A stretch of DNA of 13,517 bases, taken from the NCBI GenBank assembly GCA_002304785.1, contig DBMG01000181.1:8464-21980 (forward strand). The letters are read 5' to 3'. Position 1 is the first letter of the stretch; every line of letters starts with the position of its first letter. The notes under the pieces were generated by a model that had not been told where the DNA came from, ran no database searches, and was given only the letters and a program-made list of their open reading frames with translations. This document shows positions 7,087-13,485 of this stretch, one piece after another. Source of the stretch: Candidatus Accumulibacter sp. UBA704 (lineage in GTDB: Bacteria > Pseudomonadota > Gammaproteobacteria > Burkholderiales > Rhodocyclaceae). A program made the position numbers and the translations under genes.

Positions 7087-7794
7087 ATGGCGAAGCTGAT
7101 ATTGAGCATGGACGGTTTGGTTCTCAAGGAAATCGCCCTGACCAAGGAACGCATGACGATTGGCCGGCGGCCGACCAACGACATCCAGATCGACAACCTG
7201 GCCATCAGTGGCGAACATGCGGCGGTGGTGACGATTCTCAATGATTCGTTTCTCGAGGATCTGAACAGTACCAACGGCACCCTGGTTAACAGCCAGCCGA
7301 TCAAGAAGCACTTCCTGAAGAACGGCGATGTCGTCGAACTTGGCAAGTACAAGTTGAAATACATCGCCGAACAGGCGCAGCAGGCTGATCCTGACTATGA
7401 GAAGACCATGGTCCTGCGTCCGAATATGCTCAAGCCGCAAGCTCCCACTCCTCCCGCTTCTCCGCAAGGAGCCGGGGATTCCGCCGCGCAACGTCCGCAG
7501 GCGTCTCCCGTACCACCGACGGCGCCACTTGCGATCGGTGCGATCCAGATCCTGAACGGGGCCAATGCCGGGCGCGAACTCGAACTGACCAAGACATTGA
7601 CCACGCTGGGCAAGCCTGGCGTCCAGGTGGCCGTAATCGCGCGGCGCCCGCAGGGCTATTTCATCACGCATGTCGAGGGTGTGAAATTCCCGGCGGTAAA
7701 CGGCCAGACGCTCGATTCTCAGGCGCATCCGTTGAAGGATCACGATGTGATCGAAATTGCCGGCATCAAGATGGAGTTTTTCCTGAAAGGCTGA
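7087..7794 (+). CDS. FHA-domain protein with a second, degenerate FHA domain
   Basis: Protein of 235 residues that likely binds phosphothreonine peptides. The N-terminal FHA domain (about 1-95) has the full set of binding residues: Gly26-Arg27 (TIGRRPTND), Ser41 and His44 (ISGEHAAV), and NSTNGTLVN (60-68). Next comes EKTMVLRP with Thr107, then a Pro/Ala/Gln-rich linker (about 115-148). The C-terminal half (about 150-235) has an FHA-like strand pattern ending in VIEIAGIKMEFFL. Where the first domain has GRR it has GKPG, and it has no SxxH, so it probably cannot bind phosphothreonine. Thr107 could be a kinase target that docks back onto FHA1, as in GarA/OdhI-type switches; that is inference. 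The ATG at 7087 has GGTGG 6 nt upstream. It is probably co-transcribed with the PP2C gene. Confidence 0.93.
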   Translation: MAKLILSMDGLVLKEIALTKERMTIGRRPTNDIQIDNLAISGEHAAVVTILNDSFLEDLNSTNGTLVNSQPIKKHFLKNGDVVELGKYKLKYIAEQAQQADPDYEKTMVLRPNMLKPQAPTPPASPQGAGDSAAQRPQASPVPPTAPLAIGAIQILNGANAGRELELTKTLTTLGKPGVQVAVIARRPQGYFITHVEGVKFPAVNGQTLDSQAHPLKDHDVIEIAGIKMEFFLKG

Positions 7795-7815
7795 TGGCCT
7801 GGTTGGCTTGGCCGC

Positions 7816-7842
7816 GTTCCAGGAACCCCGAATTCCGGAATT
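7816..7842. repeat. Two adjacent TTCC(N)GGAA palindromes
   Basis: GTTCCAGGAAC (7816-7826) and AATTCCGGAATT (7831-7842) are both perfect inverted repeats with the same TTCC/GGAA core, about 16 bp apart centre to centre. They lie just upstream of the candidate promoter for the phosphodiesterase gene and look like a tandem operator. Confidence 0.4.
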
Positions 7843-7857
7843 GTGAAAAACTTCCTG

Positions 7858-7885
7858 TTGCCGGCCGGGAGCGGCAGGTTACTAT
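7858..7885 (+). promoter_or_regulatory. Candidate promoter for the phosphodiesterase gene
   Basis: TTGCCG (7858-7863), 16-bp spacer, TACTAT (7880-7885); each box matches 4 of 6 consensus bases. A small hairpin, TGCCG/CGGCA, occupies 7859-7876. Transcription would start near 7892 and give a leader of about 70 nt. Confidence 0.4.
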
Positions 7886-7905
7886 CGGCCATTCAATTTC
7901 GTTCG

Positions 7906-7929
7906 CGGATGGCTGTTTTCTGCCATCCG
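7906..7929 (+). promoter_or_regulatory. Leader hairpin before the phosphodiesterase gene
   Basis: CGGATGGC pairs perfectly with GCCATCCG around the loop TGTTTTCT. No T-run follows, so it is not a standard terminator. It could be a leader stability or regulatory element, or a 3' structure of the FHA transcript. Confidence 0.4.
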
Positions 7930-7961
7930 TCCGAGTAGTCCGGGAGTGAATCGGGGAAAAG

Positions 7962-8729
7962 ATGAGAGTCCGGGTTCTAGGCTGTAGTGGAGGAATCGGT
8001 GGCCGGCATCTGCGTACCACATCGCTGCTGGTCGATCGCGACATCCTGATCGACGCCGGCACGGGGCTCGCCGACCTTCCTCTTGCCGAGTTGGCGGCCA
8101 TCGACCACGTTTTCATCACGCACTCGCATCTTGACCACATCGCGGCGCTGCCTTTGATGATCGATTCGGTGGCCGATTTGCGTGAGCGGCCGCTGACGAT
8201 CCATGCCACTGCGGCGACGTTGGAAACGATCCGCAGCCACGTGTTCAATTGGGCGATCTGGCCGGATTTCAGCGAAATCGCCATCCGCGACCGGCCAGTC
8301 ATGCGCTACAGTCCTGTTACCGTCGGGCAAAAGCTTGTTCTTGGCGAGCGCAGCATCACCGCCGTGCCGGCCGAACACACCGTTCCGGCGGTCGGTTACC
8401 ATCTCGATTCCGGAGCGGGAAGCCTGGTCTTTACCGGCGACACGACGGTCAATGATCAGCTATGGCCGGTTGTGAACCGGATCGGCAACCTGCGTTATCT
8501 GATCATCGAGACGGCCTTTTCCAATCGCGAAGAAGCGCTGGCGCGCATTTCGAAACATCTGTGCCCGCGCATGCTTGGCGAGGAGCTGGCAAAGCTGACC
8601 ATCCCGGCCGAAATCTACGTTACCCATCTCAAGCCTGCACAGATCGGGTTGATCATGGATGAAATCGCCGGAATTGCCGGCGTCGTCAGGCCGCAAATAC
8701 TGCAGAATGATCAGGTCCTGGATTTCTGA
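7962..8729 (+). CDS. MBL-fold 3',5'-cyclic-nucleotide phosphodiesterase
   Basis: Metallo-hydrolase of 255 residues, predicted to be cytoplasmic because no signal peptide is present. The zinc-binding signature THSHLDH gives His54, His56, Asp58 and His59. Further ligands are His139 (AEHTVPAVGY), Asp161 (VFTGDTT) and His223 (VTHLKP). The N-terminus VLGCSGGIGGRHLRTTSLLVD and the HSHLDHIAALPLMIDS context match, from memory, betaproteobacterial proteins annotated as class II-like cAMP/cGMP phosphodiesterases. Hydrolysis of a cyclic nucleotide is therefore likely but not proven; the wider MBL family also includes RNases and thioesterases. The ATG at 7962 follows GGGGA at about 6 nt. It sits 167 bp after the FHA gene with its own promoter candidate, and 50 bp before the GAF/HD-GYP gene. 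Confidence 0.85.
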   Translation: MRVRVLGCSGGIGGRHLRTTSLLVDRDILIDAGTGLADLPLAELAAIDHVFITHSHLDHIAALPLMIDSVADLRERPLTIHATAATLETIRSHVFNWAIWPDFSEIAIRDRPVMRYSPVTVGQKLVLGERSITAVPAEHTVPAVGYHLDSGAGSLVFTGDTTVNDQLWPVVNRIGNLRYLIIETAFSNREEALARISKHLCPRMLGEELAKLTIPAEIYVTHLKPAQIGLIMDEIAGIAGVVRPQILQNDQVLDF

Positions 8730-8779
8730 ACCGAAATGGCCCCTTCGATTCTCGCGGCGCCCGATTCGGAGTTGACGTA

Positions 8780-10372
8780 GTGGATACATCGGCCGACCTG
8801 TCGCAGCGCTACGAGCAGCTCAACGAGATCGGAGCCTCGCTGTCGAACGAGCAGAACATTGGTCGTTTGCTCGAGAGCATCCTGCTCGCTGCCAAGGCGA
8901 TTACCCGGGCCGATGGCGGTACCCTCTACCGTGTGAGCGAAGACCGGCAAACCCTGCGCTTCGAGATCGTACGTACCGATTCGCTGAAGCTGGCCTTCGG
9001 CGGCACCAGCGGTCGACCCATATCGGCGCAGTTTCCGGAGTTGCCCCTGTTCCACGAAAACGGGGAAGCCAACAACACGATGGTCGCGGCCTATTGCGCC
9101 CTGCATGCCCGGACAGTGAACATCGCCGATGCCTATACCGAGGAGGGATTTGATTTTTCGGGTACGCGCCGCTTCGACCAGGTCACGGGGTACCGCTCGC
9201 AGTCGTTCCTGACGGTTCCGATGAAGAATCATGAAAACGAGATCATCGGCGTCCTGCAACTGATCAACGCCATCGATCCGGAGACCGGGAAAATCCAGGC
9301 GTTCTCCGATGCCGATCGCCGCCTGGCCGAGTCGCTGGCTTCGCAGGCCTCTGTGGCCCTGACCAACCGTCTGCTGGTCAGCCAGTTGGAAGAACTGTTC
9401 GAGTCCTTCATCACCCTGATCAACCTGGCCATCGACGAAAAATCGCCGTATACGGGCGGGCACTGCCAGCGCGTGCCTGCGTTGACCATGATGCTGGCCG
9501 AAGCTGTCTCGGCCACGCAGGACGGTCCGCTTGCCAATTTCGTCATGAGCGAGAAGGACCGCTACGAACTGAAGATTGCCGGACTGCTGCATGATTGCGG
9601 CAAGGTGACCACGCCGGTGCATGTCGTCGACAAGGCCACCAAGCTGCAGACGATCTTCGATCGTATCCAGTTGCTTGATACCCGCTTCGAAGTCATCCGC
9701 CGCGACGCGGAACTGGATATGCTGAGGACAATTCTGGCAGGCGGTGACAAGTCAGCGGCGGAACGCGAGTTCGCCGAGAAGTTGCAGCGTATTGCCGAGG
9801 ATCGGGCCTTTCTGGCGCAGGTCAACAAGGGCAGCGAGGCGATGCGTCCCGAAGACCAGGATCGCGTGCGCGTCATCTCGCGACGCTATCGCTGGATCGA
9901 TCCCGATGGCGACGAAAGCGATTTCCTGACCGACGATGAAATCGAGAACCTGACCATCCGTTACGGCACACTGACCCGAACCGAACGGGAAATCATCAAC
10001 TACCACATCGTCGCTACCAACAAGATGCTGGAGTCACTTCCGTGGCCGATGCATCTGAAAAATGTTCCGGAATACGCGGGCGGCCATCATGAGCGCGTCG
10101 ATGGCCGGGGTTATCCGAAAGGGCTCAAGGGCAACCAGATGTCGCTGCAGGCGCGAATCATGGGAGTCGCCGATATTTTCGAGGCGCTGACCGCCCGCGA
10201 CCGGCCCTACAAGTCCGGCATGAAACTCTCGGAAGCCTTGCGCATTCTCGAGAATTTCGCCCGCAACGGGCATGTCGACCCTGATCTGCATGAAATATTC
10301 GTCAGGCAGAAGGTCTATCTGAAGTATGCCTGGCAATACCTCGATCCCGTGCAGATCGACGTGCTTGACTGA
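8780..10372 (+). CDS. GAF domain plus HD-GYP phosphohydrolase with an insertion
   Basis: Cytoplasmic signalling protein of 530 residues. A GAF sensor domain (about 27-197) precedes an HD-GYP-type catalytic domain. Catalytic motifs seen are GGHCQRV (His228), LLHDCGK (His271-Asp272, Lys275), NYH (His409), GGHHERVDGRGYP (434-446) and VADIFEALTARDRPYK with Asp465. These are the metal and substrate residues of cyclic-di-GMP phosphodiesterases. Between HDCGK and NYH lie 138 residues instead of about 30; the extra segment (about 289-396) is charged and partly helical in character. Its presence makes the substrate less certain. The start is GTG at 8780, directly after an in-frame TAG, with CGGAG 9 nt upstream. 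It is likely co-transcribed with the preceding cyclic-nucleotide phosphodiesterase. Confidence 0.88.
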   Translation: MDTSADLSQRYEQLNEIGASLSNEQNIGRLLESILLAAKAITRADGGTLYRVSEDRQTLRFEIVRTDSLKLAFGGTSGRPISAQFPELPLFHENGEANNTMVAAYCALHARTVNIADAYTEEGFDFSGTRRFDQVTGYRSQSFLTVPMKNHENEIIGVLQLINAIDPETGKIQAFSDADRRLAESLASQASVALTNRLLVSQLEELFESFITLINLAIDEKSPYTGGHCQRVPALTMMLAEAVSATQDGPLANFVMSEKDRYELKIAGLLHDCGKVTTPVHVVDKATKLQTIFDRIQLLDTRFEVIRRDAELDMLRTILAGGDKSAAEREFAEKLQRIAEDRAFLAQVNKGSEAMRPEDQDRVRVISRRYRWIDPDGDESDFLTDDEIENLTIRYGTLTRTEREIINYHIVATNKMLESLPWPMHLKNVPEYAGGHHERVDGRGYPKGLKGNQMSLQARIMGVADIFEALTARDRPYKSGMKLSEALRILENFARNGHVDPDLHEIFVRQKVYLKYAWQYLDPVQIDVLD

Positions 10373-10415
10373 TGCTCTCGCCGGGCCGCCGGTGCGCAGC
10401 GGGCAAGGCGCGCGG

Positions 10416-10421
10416 TAGAAT
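10416..10421 (+). promoter_or_regulatory. Candidate -10 box for rpe
   Basis: TAGAAT in the context CGGTAGAATGGGG lies 26 bp before the rpe start codon. The -35 region is GC-rich and shows no clear match. It would separate rpe-gph from the upstream signalling genes. Confidence 0.45.
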
Positions 10422-10446
10422 GGGGTTTTTCTCTGCGGGCTGAACC

Positions 10447-11136
10447 ATGTATCTCATTGCTCCCAGTATCCTTTCCGCCGACTTTACGCGGCTCGGCGAG
10501 GAGGTTGTGAATGTCATCGAGTCCGGCGCCGACTGGATTCATTTCGACGTCATGGACAACCATTACGTACCCAACATGACGATCGGCCCGCTGGTGTGCA
10601 AGGCCATCCGGCCGTTGACCAATGCGGTGATCGACGTGCACCTGATGGCCAGGCCGGTGGACCGGCTGATCGGCGATTTTGCCAGGGCCGGAGCGAATGT
10701 CATCACCTTTCACCCGGAAGCCTCGGAGCACATCGACAGGAGCCTTTCGTTGATCCGCGAACATGGTTGCCAAGCCGGGCTGGTGTTCAATCCCGCCACG
10801 CCGCTGCACTACATGGACTACGTGATGGACAAGCTCGATCTGGTGCTGCTGATGGGGGTGAACCCCGGTTTTGGCGGACAGAAATTCATCCCGGCGACAC
10901 TGGGCAAGCTGCAGGAGGCGCGCGCCAGGATCAAGGAGTATGAACAGGAGAGCGGACACCGCATCCGCGTCGAGGTCGACGGCGGAGTCAAGGTGGACAA
11001 CATCGCCGCCATCGCCCTGGCCGGCGCGGACACCTTCGTTGCCGGTTCGGCGATCTACGAGGCAGGCAAGGAAAGCGATCCGCACCGTTACGATTCGGTG
11101 ATTGCCTCAATGCGAGCCCAACTGGCACGCGTCTGA
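10447..11136 (+). CDS. rpe: Ribulose-phosphate 3-epimerase
   Basis: Interconverts ribulose 5-phosphate and xylulose 5-phosphate in the pentose phosphate or Calvin pathway. The 229-residue TIM barrel has the expected length. It opens with IAPSILSADF (Ser7) and carries the metal and catalytic residues His32, Asp34 and Met36 (IHFDVMDN), His65 (DVHLM), the loop MGVNPGFGGQKF (136-147) and Asp178 in VEVDGGV. The phosphate-binding end has VAGSAIY. The ATG at 10447 begins exactly at the conserved N-terminus, though the ribosome site is weak. gph follows after 13 bp, giving the rpe-gph pair often found upstream of trp genes in beta- and gammaproteobacteria. I see no anomaly. Confidence 0.97.
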   Translation: MYLIAPSILSADFTRLGEEVVNVIESGADWIHFDVMDNHYVPNMTIGPLVCKAIRPLTNAVIDVHLMARPVDRLIGDFARAGANVITFHPEASEHIDRSLSLIREHGCQAGLVFNPATPLHYMDYVMDKLDLVLLMGVNPGFGGQKFIPATLGKLQEARARIKEYEQESGHRIRVEVDGGVKVDNIAAIALAGADTFVAGSAIYEAGKESDPHRYDSVIASMRAQLARV

Positions 11137-11149
11137 CGGAGATCGGCCG

Positions 11150-11836
11150 ATGACGACCGTTGATGTTCGCGCCGTCCTGTTCGATCTGGATGGAACCTTG
11201 CTCGATACCGTTCCCGACCTGCACGCCGCGGTGTGCTCGATGCTCGCGGACCTCGGGCGTCCCGCCTTGCCGGAAGAAGCTATCCGTTGCTACGTCGGGC
11301 GGGGTATTGCCAACCTGGTCAAACGGTCGCTGGCCGATTCGCTGCATGCGGCGGAGGACGATTCGCCGGCGCCGGCCGAGGCGCTGGCCAGCTTCCGGCG
11401 GCATTACGCCCGCGAGAACGGGCGGCGTACGCAGTTGTTCCCCGGCGTGATCGAAGGTTTGCAGGCTATCCGGGGCATGGGCTTGCAGATGGCGGTGATT
11501 ACCAATAAGGCCGAGACATTCACCCGGCCGCTGCTGGAAATGACCGGGCTGGCCGAGTATTTCTCCGTCGTGGTCAGCGGCGACAACCTGCCCAGGCACA
11601 AGCCCGATCCGATGGCGCTGGTGTGGGCCTGCGGCCGTCTGAACGTGTCGCCTACGGATGCGCTTTTTATCGGCGATTCGGTCAACGATTTCCTGGCCGC
11701 GCGCGCGGCGTGCTGCCCCGTCTTCCTCTTGCCCTATGGTTACAACGAGGGGAGGGATGTGCAGGAACTTGCGTGTGATGCTATAGTCCCGACCATTGAG
11801 TCTGCCGCAAAGCACATCCGTTTCCGGGCGTCCTGA
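11150..11836 (+). CDS. gph: Phosphoglycolate phosphatase (HAD superfamily)
   Basis: Removes phosphate from 2-phosphoglycolate, a by-product of Rubisco oxygenation or of repair of oxidised DNA ends. All four HAD motifs are seen in the 228-residue product: DLDGTLLDT with Asp12 and Asp14, VITNKA with Thr118, KPDP with Lys151, and IGDSVND with Asp176 and Asp180. A helical cap domain occupies about 20-90. The ATG at 11150 is preceded by GGAG 8 nt upstream; an in-frame upstream start at 11102 would overlap rpe and add 16 residues with no homology logic. Its position after rpe supports the gph assignment over other HAD phosphatases. The 3' end of the gene appears to carry a promoter for the trp genes. 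Confidence 0.93.
   Translation: MTTVDVRAVLFDLDGTLLDTVPDLHAAVCSMLADLGRPALPEEAIRCYVGRGIANLVKRSLADSLHAAEDDSPAPAEALASFRRHYARENGRRTQLFPGVIEGLQAIRGMGLQMAVITNKAETFTRPLLEMTGLAEYFSVVVSGDNLPRHKPDPMALVWACGRLNVSPTDALFIGDSVNDFLAARAACCPVFLLPYGYNEGRDVQELACDAIVPTIESAAKHIRFRAS
11779..11787 (+). promoter_or_regulatory. Candidate trp promoter inside the 3' end of gph
   Basis: TGCTATAGT is a perfect extended -10 (TGn plus TATAGT). Transcription would start near 11794, about 55 nt before the leader peptide ATG. No clear -35 is seen. Confidence 0.5.
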
Positions 11837-11848
11837 CCATACAACAGC

Positions 11849-11932
11849 ATGAACGTAATTCTTCACAACCTGCATCTTGAGCCCGCATTCTGGGCGGAGG
11901 CGTGGCCCTGGCGATCCTGCCGGATAGTCTAG
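11849..11932 (+). CDS. trpL: Putative trp operon leader peptide (27 aa, three Trp codons)
   Basis: A 27-codon ORF between gph and trpE that contains Trp at positions 15, 19 and 21, in the run FWAEAWPWR; this density is very unlikely by chance. Peptides of this kind monitor charged tRNA-Trp: a ribosome stalled at the Trp codons leaves the downstream antiterminator free to form. The ORF starts 12 nt after the gph stop, in the same frame, and ends at TAG (11930-11932) inside the loop of the antiterminator helix. I see no Shine-Dalgarno before the ATG, so initiation may be weak or coupled to the end of gph. The call rests on the Trp codons and on the RNA structures immediately after it. Confidence 0.72.
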   Translation: MNVILHNLHLEPAFWAEAWPWRSCRIV

Positions 11933-11946
11933 CCTCTGTTCCGGCA
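11918..11946 (+). promoter_or_regulatory. trp attenuator: candidate antiterminator helix
   Basis: TGCCGGA (11918-11924) is the exact reverse complement of TCCGGCA (11940-11946), with a 15-nt loop. The right arm overlaps the left arm of the terminator helix, so the two cannot coexist. Upstream, GGCGG (11893-11897), between the first two Trp codons, can pair with CTGCC (11917-11921) through one G-U pair and could sequester the left arm. Confidence 0.6.
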
Positions 11947-11972
11947 CGCCTGTTCGTGCCGCGCCTCGTTTT
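11942..11972 (+). terminator. trp attenuator: candidate terminator helix
   Basis: CGGCACG (11942-11948) pairs with CGTGCCG (11955-11961) around the loop CCTGTT. The sequence CGCCTCG then precedes TTTT (11969-11972). The T-run is short and 7 nt away, so termination strength is uncertain. It ends 26 nt before the trpE ATG. Confidence 0.55.
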
Positions 11973-11998
11973 GCAGTTTCCGCTTGTGGAGTCGTCTC

Positions 11999-13474
11999 AT
12001 GAAGGAAGTTCAATTCAATCAGCTTGCCGCTGAAGGTTACAACCGCATCCCCGTCACCCTCGAGACCTTTTCGGATCTCGACACCCCGCTCTCGATTTAC
12101 CTGAAGTTGGCCAACGGCCCCTACACCTACCTGCTCGAGTCGGTGCAGGGCGGCGAGCGCTTCGGCCGCTATTCGATCATCGGCCTGGCCGCGCCGACGC
12201 GCATCGTCGTCAATCGCCATGAAGTGCTGGTGGTGACTGCCAACCGCATCGCAGAGCGGGAGAACGATACCAATCCGCTCGATTTTATCGGCAACTACAT
12301 GAAGCGTTTCCGTGCAGCGCCGCTCGCCGGCTTGCCGCGCTTCTGCGGCGGCCTCGTCGGGTGCTTCGGCTACGATACGGTGCGCTATGTCGAAAAGAAG
12401 CTGACGCGCACGGCCAAGGCCGATAATCTCGGAACGCCGGACATCGTTCTGCTGCTCTCCGAGGAAATCGCCGTCGTCGACAATCTGTCCGGCAAGCTGA
12501 CCTTGGTGGTTTATGCCGAACCCGGCGTGCCCGGTGCGTACCAGAAAGCGCAGGCGCGGCTCAGGGAACTGCTGGCCAGGCTGCGCCAGCCGGTCGAAAT
12601 CCCGATGGAAAAGCCGAACCCCTCGGAAGCGGCCGTGTCGCTGTTCGGCGAGGCGCAGTACAAGCAGGCGGTGCAGAAGGCCAAGCAGTACATCGCTGAT
12701 GGCGACATCATGCAGGTGGTGCTTTCGCAGCGCATGACCAAGCCATTCGGAGCGAGTCCCATGGCGCTTTACCGTTCGTTGCGCTCGCTCAACCCGTCGC
12801 CGTACATGTTCTATTTCGACTTCGAGGATTTTCACGTCGTCGGTGCGTCGCCTGAAATCCTGGTGCGCCTGGAAGGTGACACGGTGACCGTCCGTCCGAT
12901 CGCCGGCACGCGCAAGCGGGGCGCCTCGTTCGACGAAGACCAGGCGCTGGCCGCCGAGTTGATGGCCGACGAGAAGGAATGCGCCGAGCACCTGCAACTG
13001 CTGGATCTCGGGCGCAACGACGTCGGCCGCGTGGCGCGGGTCGGTACCGTGAAGATGACCGAGAAAATGATCATTGAACGCTACTCGCACGTGATGCACA
13101 TGGTCTCCAATGTCGAGGGCAAACTGCAGTCCGGGCTCAATGCGCTCGACGTACTCAAGGCGACGTTCCCGGCGGGTACCGTTTCGGGCGCGCCGAAGGT
13201 GCGGGCGATGGAAATCATCGACGAACTCGAACCGATCAAACGCGGCATCTACGCCGGGGCGGTCGGCTACATCGGCTTCCATGGCGACATGGACCTGGCC
13301 ATCGCCATCCGCACCGCCGTGCTCAAGGGCGGGCAACTTTACGTGCAGGCCGGCGGCGGCATCGTCGCGGATTCGATTCCCGAATCGGAATGGCAGGAGA
13401 CTCAAAGCAAGGCGCGGGCGGTACTGCGCGCCGCCGAACTGGCCGAGAACGGCCTCGATACCCGTTTTGAGTGA
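11999..13474 (+). CDS. trpE: Anthranilate synthase component I
   Basis: Converts chorismate to anthranilate, using ammonia supplied by TrpG; first committed step of tryptophan synthesis. The product has 491 residues, the normal length. The N-terminal regulatory domain has YLLES (44-48) and RFGRYSIIG, the site where tryptophan binds for feedback inhibition. The chorismate-binding domain has PIAGTRKRG (300-308), DEKECAEHLQLLDLGRND (to Asp341, with His331), GTVSGAPKVRAMEIIDELEP (from 393) and the KRGIYAGAVGYIGF stretch. The ATG at 11999 is supported by GTGGAG ending 7 nt upstream; an in-frame TTG at 11984 would absorb that site. It is preceded by an attenuator-like leader and followed 11 bp later by trpG. 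pabB is the main alternative, but the LLES motif and context favour trpE. Confidence 0.96.
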   Translation: MKEVQFNQLAAEGYNRIPVTLETFSDLDTPLSIYLKLANGPYTYLLESVQGGERFGRYSIIGLAAPTRIVVNRHEVLVVTANRIAERENDTNPLDFIGNYMKRFRAAPLAGLPRFCGGLVGCFGYDTVRYVEKKLTRTAKADNLGTPDIVLLLSEEIAVVDNLSGKLTLVVYAEPGVPGAYQKAQARLRELLARLRQPVEIPMEKPNPSEAAVSLFGEAQYKQAVQKAKQYIADGDIMQVVLSQRMTKPFGASPMALYRSLRSLNPSPYMFYFDFEDFHVVGASPEILVRLEGDTVTVRPIAGTRKRGASFDEDQALAAELMADEKECAEHLQLLDLGRNDVGRVARVGTVKMTEKMIIERYSHVMHMVSNVEGKLQSGLNALDVLKATFPAGTVSGAPKVRAMEIIDELEPIKRGIYAGAVGYIGFHGDMDLAIAIRTAVLKGGQLYVQAGGGIVADSIPESEWQETQSKARAVLRAAELAENGLDTRFE

Positions 13475-13485
13475 AAGGAACCGCC

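Noticed and set aside
7841..7856. Possible CRP half-site (TGTGA) near the cyclic-nucleotide phosphodiesterase
   Set aside because: Only one half matches; the partner half at the correct spacing is absent.
10373..10415. GC-rich short inverted matches after the HD-GYP gene as a terminator
   Set aside because: Stems are only about 4 bp and no T-run follows them directly; the T-run at 10425-10430 is better seen as part of the rpe leader.
10988..13405. 805-codon minus-strand ORF opposite rpe, gph and trpE
   Set aside because: It spans three well-supported genes on the other strand; its His/Arg/Asp-rich composition is typical of an antisense shadow in GC-rich DNA.
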